A program made the position numbers and the translations under genes. A DNA stretch of 60,898 bases from a virus: the IMG/VR virus record IMGVR_UViG_3300030328_000942, positions 1-60,898 of that record; one strand, given 5' to 3'. Every line of letters starts with the position of its first letter. The stretch's first letter is position 1. Under the pieces are notes generated by a model. The model was not told where the DNA came from and ran no database searches. It was given only the letters and a program-made list of their open reading frames with translations. Of the stretch, positions 44,236 through 51,382 are shown piece by piece.

Positions 44236-44704
44236 CTTTTAATTTTAAAAACAAAACTTGCACCATCCTTGCATCATTTTGAGAACCAAAGTTTAACTTT
44301 ATATTTCTTGAGTGTTTCACATTAGATTCAAAAATAAAAGCACTATTATATTGTGCTTGGTTTATTAAAATAGGAGTTTCGTTATTGTCATAAAGCGTAG
44401 TTCCATATCCTTCAGGATAAGTTTTATTTAAATATAATATTACGGTTCTATCTCCGTGCATATCATCGGTGTGAATATAATGAGGCTCTTCTTGATGTAA
44501 AGGAGATTTACGTACAAAATTTAATGTAATCTCATACTCCGGAAATAAAACGGTAGCTAATTCAGCTAATTCATCCATTCCTCTTTCTTGGATACCTCTA
44601 AATTCTCCGGCTTCTGCCTCTATCACTTTCCACCCACCGCTTTCTATTTCTTCCACATAAGCATCGGGGTCAGCTAATACATTAAAAAAATTCATTGTTA
44701 TCAT
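44228..44704 (-). CDS. 2OG-Fe(II) oxygenase
   Basis: 158 residues. H-x-D iron ligands at H78 and D80 (PHYIHTDDMHGDR), second histidine near H131 (NVKHSRNIKLNFG) and 2-oxoglutarate-binding R near 146 (DARMVQVLF). The core of a prolyl/lysyl hydroxylase-like jelly-roll is complete. N-terminal half is helical (AYVEEIESGGWKVIEAEAGEF). It could hydroxylate a protein or another phage product. Located next to SET and GroES-like genes, so a protein substrate is the best guess. Confidence 0.75.
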   Translation of the reverse strand: MITMNFFNVLADPDAYVEEIESGGWKVIEAEAGEFRGIQERGMDELAELATVLFPEYEITLNFVRKSPLHQEEPHYIHTDDMHGDRTVILYLNKTYPEGYGTTLYDNNETPILINQAQYNSAFIFESNVKHSRNIKLNFGSQNDARMVQVLFLKLKDE

Positions 44705-45264
44705 AGAACCAAAGTAATACAGTGGTCGTATAATCTATACAAAGTTTGATTATCCACTTTAAATTCATATTCTTGATTGGGTTTGTAACAAACCTTATCT
44801 CCAATCTTTACTCCTTTGTTTTGAAGGGTTTCATTTAAGATAGCCACCTCCCCCATTAAAGGTTCTTTACTTAGGGGTTTATATATATAACTTTCCTCTA
44901 CAGGAATAGGTTTTAAAAAACAATACCTATCATACCCTATCCACTCGTTGTCTTTTTTATATGCAAAGAACTGTTCATCATCTACAAGAAATAGATTGTC
45001 TTTTAAAAAACTTCTACCGCTCTGTCTGTTTCCATACATATCATTATAAAACTTAAAGACATTATGGTGTACTAATAAAGTATCTCCTTTTTCAATAGGA
45101 CCCTCGTAGTTTATAGGGGTCTCAATAACCGTAGCTTCACGATTAGATGTGGTATAATTTTCTTCCGATGTACTAACGACTAAATCAATATTACCTATCT
45201 GTTTAGTGTTATTATATCTTTTTCCCTTTACAGGAGTTACAAGGAATGAGTATGGTGATTGCAT
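44701..45264 (-). CDS. Tandem GroES-like (Cpn10-like) protein, 187 aa
   Basis: The C-terminal part (LMGEVAILNETLQNKGVKIGDKVCYKPN, then VDNQTLYRLYDHCITLVL) matches the second half of GroES, where G-V-K-V-G-D-x-V and the terminal ILAVL-type strand are characteristic. The N-terminal half also has a GroES-like pattern (GNIDLVVSTSEENY, REATVIETP, EGPIEKGDTLLVHHNVFK). This suggests two Cpn10-type folds in one chain. It could be a specialised co-chaperonin of the phage GroEL, or a structural protein with the same fold. Overlaps the oxygenase gene (ATGA). Confidence 0.6.
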   Translation of the reverse strand: MQSPYSFLVTPVKGKRYNNTKQIGNIDLVVSTSEENYTTSNREATVIETPINYEGPIEKGDTLLVHHNVFKFYNDMYGNRQSGRSFLKDNLFLVDDEQFFAYKKDNEWIGYDRYCFLKPIPVEESYIYKPLSKEPLMGEVAILNETLQNKGVKIGDKVCYKPNQEYEFKVDNQTLYRLYDHCITLVL

Positions 45265-45295
45265 TTAATTTCATTTTATTTAACTTCTAATAGAT

Positions 45296-45667
45296 TTATG
45301 ATGCACGAAAGTTTTGTGTTACTCTTGCTCTGTTTCTATTAATTCGAGTTTTACCATTTCTCGAAGTAACTTTTTTAACATCTTTTGCTATGACTTTACC
45401 GTCAGCATCTCTTACAATAAACTTTTCTTTAACTTTAGTTTTAGTTTTAGTCTTGCCTCTTCGGTTAGTTTTTGTTTTATCTTTTTGAGTAGTAATTTTG
45501 GTAGAGGTTTCTCCCGTCTTTAAATTAGTAACTACCGAATCTTCGGTATACTTTTTTTTAGTCTTTTCTTTGGCACCTCTTTTATTAACCTTCTTTTTTG
45601 ACTTTGTTGACATTGATGCAGTTGATTGAACCAATGATGGGTCTAAAGATTTATCTCCGTTAGGCAT
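45296..45667 (-). CDS. Very basic Lys/Thr-rich protein, 123 aa
   Basis: Starts MPNGDKSLDPSLVQSTASMS. Lys, Arg and Thr dominate (KSKKKVNKRGAKEKTKKKYT, RRGKTKTKTKVKEKF), with few hydrophobic residues. This could be a disordered DNA-binding or virion-condensing protein. The middle contains FIVRDADGKVIAKDVKKV, one likely beta hairpin. No family assigned. Confidence 0.6.
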   Translation of the reverse strand: MPNGDKSLDPSLVQSTASMSTKSKKKVNKRGAKEKTKKKYTEDSVVTNLKTGETSTKITTQKDKTKTNRRGKTKTKTKVKEKFIVRDADGKVIAKDVKKVTSRNGKTRINRNRARVTQNFRAS

Positions 45668-45669
45668 AA

Positions 45670-45897
45670 TTAAAAGTTTATATTATATTCAATACTAATA
45701 GGCATTGTGTTGGTAAATTCTTTCCAACAAACAATCTCTCCTCCCTCATTTTCTATCCATATTTTTATAGAATCAGATTCTTCGTAATATTTAATAAGGT
45801 GGATATTGTATGCCGAACCTAATACGTTTTGCCCTACAATGTAGTGCATTGCTCCTGATTTATAATCAGGACCTATAGAGATTTTCCTAATATCCAT
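45670..45897 (-). CDS. Unknown protein, 75 aa
   Basis: Starts MDIRKISIGPDYKSGAMHYI. Beta-rich (HLIKYYEESDSIKIWIENEGGEIVCWKEF), looks like a small adaptor. Small proteins with the start M-D-I-R-K-I-S-I-G-x-D-Y-K occur in Bacteroidetes phages. Lies between fibre and basic protein genes. Confidence 0.55.
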   Translation of the reverse strand: MDIRKISIGPDYKSGAMHYIVGQNVLGSAYNIHLIKYYEESDSIKIWIENEGGEIVCWKEFTNTMPISIEYNINF

Positions 45898-45907
45898 TTA
45901 ATTAAAT

Positions 45908-47263
45908 TTACTTTCCTGCCTTACAAGAGTCAAGTTCTTTTTTAAGCTCTTGTATAGCTTTTACCAATACAGGTATTAAAGCTGCATTACCAACCTCCCA
46001 CGCTTCATTATTGTTTTTATTTAACAATGAAGGAAGAACGTCTTCTGCGTCCCAATCCTGAATTACTTCATCCAACTCTTGTGCAACAAAGCCTGAATCT
46101 TTTTTTCCTGACATTGTGCCATCACGTCTGTCCCAATCCCAAGATACCGGTTCTAAATCCATTATGAATTGTAGTCCTAATTCTAACTCTTCAATGTTAT
46201 CTTTATCTCTTACGTCTGAAAGACCTGAAATAACTTGAGTATTACATCTTAGTGTAGTTACATTATTATCTCCTAATACAACTTCATTATCGGCTTGTGC
46301 TTGAGAGTTGTGACCTAAGTTGGTGGTATTAATAAACCCTACTACTGTAGAACCTGCAGCTTTTCCAATCGCAGTATTTGTAGTACCTGTTTGTAATTGT
46401 TGTAAAGCATCATTACCTATGGCTACATTATAGTCTCCACCTGTTTGACTCTGACAAGCATTTGTTCCGACTGCAACATTAAAGTATCCAAGATTGGAGT
46501 TTGTTCCTGCTGACGTTCCAATTCCGATGTTGTGTTGACCGTTTGCATTTAGACCTGCGTTGTTTCCAATATAGACACAGTCTGTTATTTCACTAACCCC
46601 TGCATTACCTACATTGCCTCCGGCATTTGGTCCAATCATTACATTGCTAACTAATTGTTGTCCATTATTACCTGCACTTTTTGCAACACCAAAACCAATC
46701 ATAGTGTTATTAGTAGATGGTACATCCATATCTCTTGCTACTTCGTATCCTATAGCAACAGTCTTATCTACATCCTCAGTTGCATTTTGAAATACTTTAC
46801 TTCCTACAAGAACAGAACCTGTTAATGTTTGAGCATTTACCATTTGGTCATACCCTACTAAAACAGATTGGGCTACAGTAGGTAGAGTTGTAGCTAACTG
46901 TATTCCAACTGCTACTGTTGCAGCAGGGCTTTGTGTTTCTACTACTCCTTTTCCTAAAGTTAATGAAGTGTCATTATTAGAATTTGTTGCATTACAAATT
47001 AATGTCCCTCCAATTACTGTGGTGTCTTCAGGAATAATTCCTTGACCTCCTACAATATATGTTAAGGTGTTTGTTTCAGCAACTACTGAAGCAGCATCTC
47101 CATAAAACATTTTTGTTGGAGATAAAGTTGGGGGTGGGACTAAACCTACAATATCACCAATTAGATAATTTTTAGTTATGTCATTATCGGTTACATCCGT
47201 TCCAATAACTTTATCAGTTAATTGCGGTGTGCTATCAATGATATATGAAGATATTTTAGCCAT
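45908..47263 (-). CDS. Tail fibre/spike with C-terminal S74 (endosialidase-type) chaperone
   Basis: 451 residues. N-terminal anchor MAKISSYIIDSTPQLTDKVI...KNYLIGDIVGL resembles that of the 274-residue fibre at 49174. The middle (about 130-340) consists of Gly/Asn-rich repeats (GNNAGLNANGQHNIGIGTSAG, NVAIGNDALQQLQTG), a YadA-head-like left-handed beta roll. The C-terminus starts with LSDVRDKDNIEEL near 346 and includes GFVAQELDEV, the Peptidase_S74 self-cleaving chaperone. Likely the receptor-binding or polysaccharide-binding protein. Confidence 0.8.
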   Translation of the reverse strand: MAKISSYIIDSTPQLTDKVIGTDVTDNDITKNYLIGDIVGLVPPPTLSPTKMFYGDAASVVAETNTLTYIVGGQGIIPEDTTVIGGTLICNATNSNNDTSLTLGKGVVETQSPAATVAVGIQLATTLPTVAQSVLVGYDQMVNAQTLTGSVLVGSKVFQNATEDVDKTVAIGYEVARDMDVPSTNNTMIGFGVAKSAGNNGQQLVSNVMIGPNAGGNVGNAGVSEITDCVYIGNNAGLNANGQHNIGIGTSAGTNSNLGYFNVAVGTNACQSQTGGDYNVAIGNDALQQLQTGTTNTAIGKAAGSTVVGFINTTNLGHNSQAQADNEVVLGDNNVTTLRCNTQVISGLSDVRDKDNIEELELGLQFIMDLEPVSWDWDRRDGTMSGKKDSGFVAQELDEVIQDWDAEDVLPSLLNKNNNEAWEVGNAALIPVLVKAIQELKKELDSCKAGK

Positions 47264-47269
47264 CAGTAT

Positions 47270-47494
47270 TTATTTTTTTTGTTGGACTTCTCCTGTTTGT
47301 ATATTGATAACAGAATCTTTCCCGTATTTGTCAATTAATGTTTTTTCATTCTGAGCGAACTTCATTTTCAATGCTCCTATCTCAGAAATGATTGCTGCTT
47401 TTTGAATCTCTAAATCTCCAAGCATCATTTTCTTTTTTGTGTATTCAGTGTTTAACGACTGAACTTCTTCTAATTCTTCTTTACTTAATTTCAT
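47270..47494 (-). CDS. Coiled-coil protein, 74 aa
   Basis: Starts MKLSKEELEEVQSLNTEYTK. Heptads from residue 3 to 50 (KKMMLGDLEIQKAAIISEIGALKMKFAQ). Small coiled-coil proteins at this place are common in Bacteroidetes phages. A TAACTTTG box lies 23 bases before the start at 47518-47525. Confidence 0.6.
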   Translation of the reverse strand: MKLSKEELEEVQSLNTEYTKKKMMLGDLEIQKAAIISEIGALKMKFAQNEKTLIDKYGKDSVINIQTGEVQQKK

Positions 47495-47517
47495 TTTAAT
47501 TTGATTTTAGTTTGTTA

Positions 47518-47525
47518 CAAAGTTA
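47518..47525 (-). promoter_or_regulatory. -7-type box TAACTTTG
   Basis: TAACTTTGTAAC on the - strand, 23 bases before the ATG at 47494. A TTG lies 24 bases upstream, too far for a standard -33. Confidence 0.4.
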
Positions 47526-47529
47526 CGAA

Positions 47530-47928
47530 TTATTTTCTTTTAATCTTTTCAAACGACCTTCCGCCAAAATAAGCTGAAATCACCGTAATCAAAGTAAGCT
47601 GCAAAAGGTCTGTCCATTTATCTTCTACAGAAAACTGAATTACTCCTGCATCTATATAAACTAACAATACAGTGGATATAACTAAAAATATTAAAACCAT
47701 AGGTCTTACATTTTTACTTAACCACGAATCAGCATTCGTATCTGATTTCCATCGTTCCGTTATATTCTTTTGCATTTCTGTTTCAGCCTCAATAAATATC
47801 TCTGTGAGTTCTTTTTCAAATTGAGCTTTTTCATCTTTAGTCTGAACAAACTTGTCGACTACACCGCTAACGCTATCTACTATTCCGCCTCCGGCTTTTC
47901 CAAATAATTTTAAAAATATTTCTTTCAT
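47530..47928 (-). CDS. Holin (3TM GTA-type)
   Basis: 132 residues. An N-terminal amphipathic part KLFGKAGGGIVDSVSGVVDKF, then Lys/Glu helices, and two hydrophobic segments at about 79-95 (RPMVLIFLVISTVLLVY) and 108-120 (LLQLTLITVISAYFGG). K-x-V-R-P-M-V-L-x-F is typical of the holin of 3TMs family. Directly upstream of an amidase with a 4-base overlap, so lysis function is well supported. Confidence 0.75.
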   Translation of the reverse strand: MKEIFLKLFGKAGGGIVDSVSGVVDKFVQTKDEKAQFEKELTEIFIEAETEMQKNITERWKSDTNADSWLSKNVRPMVLIFLVISTVLLVYIDAGVIQFSVEDKWTDLLQLTLITVISAYFGGRSFEKIKRK

Positions 47929-48344
47929 AGGTTTTTATATTCTTCTGTTGCATCAAAACTTGGACACGCTTTATTTGCATAATCTCGATGTCCATTTATA
48001 CTTGCCTGTGGAGCAAGTAGTTTTAAAAAGTATAATAAATATTCTAATGATTCTTTTTGTTTATCTGTTCGTGTATCCTTTGGGGTTTTACCATCTTTCT
48101 CTACACCTCCAATATAACATACACCCCACGACTTACAATTCAATCCTCTCGTGTGAGCTCCACATTCATTTATCTTTCTTCCTGTTTCTATTGTTCCATC
48201 CATCAACACGATGAAATGGTATCCGCATCCTTTCCATCCCCTTGCTTTATGCCATCTATCAATAACTTCTGTATCTATACTATCATCACCTTCTCTTGTT
48301 GCTGAACAATGTATTATTATATTTTTTATATCTGTTGTTTTCAT
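47925..48344 (-). CDS. N-acetylmuramoyl-L-alanine amidase (endolysin)
   Basis: 139 residues, near the length of T7 lysozyme. Zinc ligands H12 (IIIHCSATREG), H119 (INGHRDY) and C127 (KACPSF) are all present. The Tyr of W-K-G-C-G-Y-H-F fits the catalytic Y. Amidase_2 family. It cuts the amide bond between muramic acid and L-Ala in peptidoglycan. No signal peptide, so it needs the holin next to it. Confidence 0.85.
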   Translation of the reverse strand: MKTTDIKNIIIHCSATREGDDSIDTEVIDRWHKARGWKGCGYHFIVLMDGTIETGRKINECGAHTRGLNCKSWGVCYIGGVEKDGKTPKDTRTDKQKESLEYLLYFLKLLAPQASINGHRDYANKACPSFDATEEYKNL

Positions 48345-48466
48345 CTTCCTTGTCCTCTGTATTTTAATTTGTAACCTGTCTGTCCTTTAGAAGCATTTTT
48401 AGAATGTACTCCCGGTCTTTTCTTGTGGGACTTCTCTCTGTATGTAGGGATGAATATCTTAGCCAT
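48341..48466 (-). CDS. Small very basic protein, 41 aa
   Basis: Starts MAKIFIPTYREKSHKKRPGV and ends ...GYKLKYRGQGR. The start overlaps the stop of the next upstream gene (TAATG), and its stop overlaps the amidase start (ATGA). The K-R-P-G-V-H-S-K-x-x-S-K pattern recurs in small proteins of Bacteroidetes podoviruses in my experience. Likely a nucleic-acid-associated or structural peptide. Function unknown. Confidence 0.65.
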   Translation of the reverse strand: MAKIFIPTYREKSHKKRPGVHSKNASKGQTGYKLKYRGQGR

Positions 48467-48804
48467 TATTGAAGTTCGTTTAAAACCTCTTGAATCTCTT
48501 CTATAGTTACAGTGGGTTCAAACATTATATTACCCTCCCAAACTCGTACAGGCTCATTACCTTTCTTTAAAGCTATAACAGGGATTTTGCTAAATTTTTC
48601 TTGAACACTTTTGGGTTGTTCTTCAAGAATTGCCCATTCAAGATTACAACCATTTAAGGTTTGAATAGGTAGGGAGTTGTCTTTATTCCAATTTGCATTT
48701 AAATGAAGCACGGTATAATCATAATCTAAATCTATTTTATTTGCATTCTCAACTGTTGAAGAGAAGGCTAATAGTAATAATAGACTAAGAATTAGATTTT
48801 TCAT
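48466..48804 (-). CDS. Exported thioredoxin-fold-like protein without CxxC
   Basis: 112 residues. Signal peptide MKNLILSLLLLLAFSSTVENA (basic start, Leu core). Then YTVLHLNANWNKDNS, LEWAILEEQPKSVQEKFSKIPVIALKKG and a C-terminal helix, the beta-alpha-beta order of a thioredoxin fold. The W-x-x-x position lacks the Cys pair; only one Cys remains in the mature part. It is next to lysis genes, so a periplasmic role in lysis or superinfection is possible, but that is inference. Confidence 0.55.
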   Translation of the reverse strand: MKNLILSLLLLLAFSSTVENANKIDLDYDYTVLHLNANWNKDNSLPIQTLNGCNLEWAILEEQPKSVQEKFSKIPVIALKKGNEPVRVWEGNIMFEPTVTIEEIQEVLNELQ

Positions 48805-49106
48805 TTTCGTTTATTTTCATAGAGTCGTGCTTCTAATGTTTTTAATGTTTCTTTGATTTCCTTAATATCATCTTTCATTGCGTCCACATCTTGTTGTGTA
48901 AGCATTATAGTTTTTCTTACCACTTCATCTTTATAGTGATACTCTTGTTCTGAAATAACAGGCTCCGGTTTTTCCATTGCTAAAGCAATGTCAGATTTTA
49001 AAGTAAAATAAACTGTCATTATACTTACGAGTACAAATCCTAATCCTGCTGCGTCTTTAAGCGTTAACTTGAAAGTTGTATCTTTGTCTATCTGAGTCAT
49101 CTTCAT
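48801..49106 (-). CDS. Single-span membrane protein with coiled coil, 101 aa
   Basis: Starts MKMTQIDKDTTFKLTLKDAA. A hydrophobic segment GLGFVLVSIMTVYFTL at about 21-36, then a coiled coil (DVDAMKDDIKEIKETLKTLEARLYENKRK). The topology, anchored with a long periplasmic coil, resembles an i-spanin-like or structural anchor protein. Its start overlaps 49057-49170. Confidence 0.6.
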   Translation of the reverse strand: MKMTQIDKDTTFKLTLKDAAGLGFVLVSIMTVYFTLKSDIALAMEKPEPVISEQEYHYKDEVVRKTIMLTQQDVDAMKDDIKEIKETLKTLEARLYENKRK

Positions 49107-49170
49107 TTACTATTTCATATGTTATTTCAATATCTTTAATGTCTAATGTTATAGATGTTTGATACTCCAT
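49057..49170 (-). CDS. Possible small protein, 37 aa
   Basis: ATG at 49170, stop 49057-49059: MEYQTSITLDIKDIEITYEI then acidic residues. It overlaps the next gene by 50 bases. The coding sequence is a strong alternating beta pattern and the position (4 bases before the fibre stop) is well packed, so it may be real. No function. Confidence 0.4.
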   Translation of the reverse strand: MEYQTSITLDIKDIEITYEIVNEDDSDRQRYNFQVNA

Positions 49171-49173
49171 ATA

Positions 49174-49998
49174 TTAATTTACATATTCAATTAACACTGA
49201 ATTTGTTACATCTCCATTTGTTGATGGATATACGTTAGGGGTGTTGGTTCCTCCTGAACATATAAGTTGGATTTCAAATACATCACCTGCCGTTGCAGCA
49301 ACTATATTAGAACCTGTCATAACTCTTTTGTTTTGACCACCACCAACTGAACCTGTTTGAAATAATCCAATATCATATATGATTCCGGTAGTTACACCTG
49401 CAGTTGTATTAACTGCAACTTGTTGAATTATCATTCCTTCATTTTGGTCAAATAGATTTAGATTAAGAGTTATCTTATAAGCTCCTGTTTTTGGCATAGT
49501 AAATTGTGTAACACCATTTGAACCGGTAAGTCCATTCCAATTAAAAGTTATAGCCCCACCAACAGAGTCGGTAGAGATATTTGTACTTGCCGTATTAAAG
49601 GGAACATTTTTCAAGCCCCCACCTGAAGAACCATTGGTGAAATTAAAATAATTTACATTAGCGGCTCCCGGCTCCCAAGTCGCATACAATACTGTACGAA
49701 TAGGAACTCCCGGAAGTTGAGAGGGATTAATAAGTGCAGCTACATTACTTGCACCTGAACCATCTATATATAGAACATCATTGGCAACTTGGTTAGCAGC
49801 ATCAGTCAAAGCATCTAAAGCTAAAGGTTGAGTAATTTGCCCTGTACCTCCATTTTGAATTGATAAAGGTAGTCCTGTAAGATTACTTACATCTATATCT
49901 CCTACTGCAAACTTTGCATTAACACCACCCTCTAATCCTACTATCTCGGTAGTTGCTGATGGACCTACTGCGTTAAACTGTGAAAATTTTGTTGCCAT
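49174..49998 (-). CDS. Fibre-type protein with jelly-roll end, 274 aa
   Basis: The N-terminus MATKFSQFNAVGPSATTEIVGLE...AKFAVGDIDV has the same anchor style as 45908-47263. Then I-Q-N-G-G-T-G-Q-I-T (the NGGTG hinge of phage fibres). Residues 100-274 are beta-rich and Gly/Asn/Thr-rich (QFTMPKTGAYKITLNLNLFD), like a C1q/TNF-type head. Second adhesin, or an alternative tip for the fibre at 45908. Confidence 0.7.
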   Translation of the reverse strand: MATKFSQFNAVGPSATTEIVGLEGGVNAKFAVGDIDVSNLTGLPLSIQNGGTGQITQPLALDALTDAANQVANDVLYIDGSGASNVAALINPSQLPGVPIRTVLYATWEPGAANVNYFNFTNGSSGGGLKNVPFNTASTNISTDSVGGAITFNWNGLTGSNGVTQFTMPKTGAYKITLNLNLFDQNEGMIIQQVAVNTTAGVTTGIIYDIGLFQTGSVGGGQNKRVMTGSNIVAATAGDVFEIQLICSGGTNTPNVYPSTNGDVTNSVLIEYVN

Positions 49999-50007
49999 AA
50001 TTTTATT

Positions 50008-50166
50008 TTATTCTGTTGTTAAATCTACACCATTCTCATCGACTATTTGGTCATTAGCAGGAACGAATGTAGCTTCCGTTATCAAAAGTGAGGGTGAGGG
50101 TGCCGCACCGCCTCCACTCATTATAGTGGTTAGTATTGCATTCCCTATAGCTATTATACTACCCAT
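50008..50166 (-). CDS. Small protein, 52 aa
   Basis: ATG at 50166, just before the previous stop, and end at 50008, ten bases before the next start. M-G-S-I-I-A-I-G-N-A-I-L-T-T-I-M then GGGAAPSPS linker and ITEATFVPANDQIVD. The hydrophobic first 16 residues and Pro/Gly linker suggest a short membrane or virion peptide. No function recognised. Confidence 0.5.
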   Translation of the reverse strand: MGSIIAIGNAILTTIMSGGGAAPSPSLLITEATFVPANDQIVDENGVDLTTE

Positions 50167-50167
50167 C

Positions 50168-50641
50168 TTACCATAATGCTATTATTCCACTTGCAGTTGT
50201 TCCTGTGGCTTGTACACACTTAACCATAATTGGAATAAACGATGCATTAGCTACATTAGTTAATTGTACTGTATCTCCGCCTACTGTTGTGATAGCAAGT
50301 GTTCCGCCTGTTCCTACGAACAATACAGGACCTTCACTATTATTAGTATTGTAGACTGCATAACCTTCAGGTTGTGCAGCAAAGATATTAGCACTCAAAC
50401 TTAACGTAGTATTGCTATCTACATTAGTAACTGTTGCTACTGCGTTTGTCGTAGTATTATAAACCGTTGCTCCGGGAATAATACTCTTCGTTAAAAACAA
50501 TGCAGTGGAGTCAACTAATTTATTGGCAGTGTTAGCATCTGTAGTTCCTTCATCTGCTTTATCTCCCGGTGACGGGATGATAATATCATCTGTTGGATAT
50601 ACAGGTATAGCTCTTCGACCTTGTAATTTTTGATACGCCAT
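50168..50641 (-). CDS. Virion surface/decoration-type protein, 157 aa
   Basis: Starts MAYQKLQGRRAIPVYPTDDI, a pattern with R-R-A-I-P-V-x-P-x-D-D-I-x-I-P common in Bacteroidetes phage virion proteins. The middle module (DSTALFLTKSIIPGATVYNT, then EGYAVYN) matches the inserted module of ring protein 33757-34722. The C-terminal half is a beta barrel (GGTLAITTVGGDTVQLTNV). Probably a head decoration or spike protein. Confidence 0.6.
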   Translation of the reverse strand: MAYQKLQGRRAIPVYPTDDIIIPSPGDKADEGTTDANTANKLVDSTALFLTKSIIPGATVYNTTTNAVATVTNVDSNTTLSLSANIFAAQPEGYAVYNTNNSEGPVLFVGTGGTLAITTVGGDTVQLTNVANASFIPIMVKCVQATGTTASGIIALW

Positions 50642-50646
50642 AATTT

Positions 50647-50814
50647 TTATTTTTGATAGGGTATTATTCTGTTTAAGGTATCACGCCTTTTATCGCAACC
50701 ACAGTCCGACCCTAACTTTTTCGACACTGTATCTACTGCTGACTTAATCCCTGTTATACGTGTAACCTTTGCGATTGTGTCACCAAAACCTTTTGATTTC
50801 TCTTTCAGTTTCAT
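50647..50814 (-). CDS. Small Cys-rich protein, 55 aa
   Basis: Starts MKLKEKSKGFGDTIAKVTRI and has the C-G-C-D-K-R-R-D-T-L-N-R-I-I-P-Y motif at 38-53. The two cysteines and K-R-R could form a zinc- or nucleic-acid-binding tip. Start ATG at 50814 overlaps the upstream gene's stop (ATGA). This motif is known to me from small Bacteroidetes phage proteins, function unknown. Confidence 0.65.
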   Translation of the reverse strand: MKLKEKSKGFGDTIAKVTRITGIKSAVDTVSKKLGSDCGCDKRRDTLNRIIPYQK

Positions 50815-50951
50815 TTTTTACAAACGCACTTTGAGATAGGGCATTCATCGACTTTTACAATTAGTTTGGAAATTAACCAATTCCATTTGCATAGAGTTTT
50901 TCTCCAAACCTTTTGCATCCATAAACCTATCTTTACTAATAGCTTACCCAT
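50811..50951 (-). CDS. Small Trp/Cys-rich protein, 46 aa
   Basis: MGKLLVKIGLWMQKVWRKTL then CKWNW and C-x5-C-x-C end. An amphipathic helix with four Trp and a Cys-rich tail. It overlaps the following gene by 4 bases (ATGA). No recognised family, but tight packing supports it. Confidence 0.55.
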   Translation of the reverse strand: MGKLLVKIGLWMQKVWRKTLCKWNWLISKLIVKVDECPISKCVCKK

Positions 50952-50952
50952 A

Positions 50953-51153
50953 TTATTTTTTGCTTATGATTCTATCATTAGAACCTAAATGCTCTTCGTA
51001 CTTCATAGAGTGGTCTCCACTATAAGCGTGACCTGTCATTTTTTTAGCCATTCCTTTAGACTCATCTCTTCTATCTTTCATAGATTGTTTATGAGCACCT
51101 CTGTGCTTCATTCCTAAAGACTCATCTAATCTTGCATTATAACCTTGTTTCAT
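50953..51153 (-). CDS. Small basic His/Lys-rich protein, 66 aa
   Basis: Starts MKQGYNARLDESLGMKHRGA. Repeated D-E-S-x-G-M-x-x-x short blocks (RLDESLGMKHR, RRDESKGMAKK). Such D-E-S-x-G-M peptides occur in crAss-like and related phages, function unknown. Next to 51168 with a 14-base gap. Confidence 0.6.
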   Translation of the reverse strand: MKQGYNARLDESLGMKHRGAHKQSMKDRRDESKGMAKKMTGHAYSGDHSMKYEEHLGSNDRIISKK

Positions 51154-51167
51154 AACTTTACTTTTAA

Positions 51168-51362
51168 TTAGTTTTTGCAGCCAAAGTTGTTTGCGAAATT
51201 CGCCATCTTGACTACGTTGGGTTTATACTTCTTTTTATTTTTCATTACTGCACCTGCAGCAGCACATACCGATTTACCCGGCATATTCTTTTTAACCCAA
51301 TTGGTAAATTTACCTTCATTGGATTCTTTGATTTTTATATCATCTTTTTTCTTTCTTGCCAT
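51168..51362 (-). CDS. Small Lys-rich protein, 64 aa
   Basis: Starts MARKKKDDIKIKESNEGKFT. FTNWVKKNMPGKSVCAAAGAVMKNKKKY and a C-terminal FANNFGCKN. Similar small proteins occur in other Bacteroidetes phages. A TATCTTTG box lies 20 bases before the start. Function unknown. Confidence 0.6.
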   Translation of the reverse strand: MARKKKDDIKIKESNEGKFTNWVKKNMPGKSVCAAAGAVMKNKKKYKPNVVKMANFANNFGCKN

Positions 51363-51382
51363 AACGGTACGTATTTAAGTTA

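Noticed and set aside
12000-48000. Many + strand frames of 60-250 codons opposite the structural genes
   Set aside because: They are mirror images of long, well-supported - strand genes, contain Ser/Leu/Phe-rich translations and have no suitable starts or spacing.
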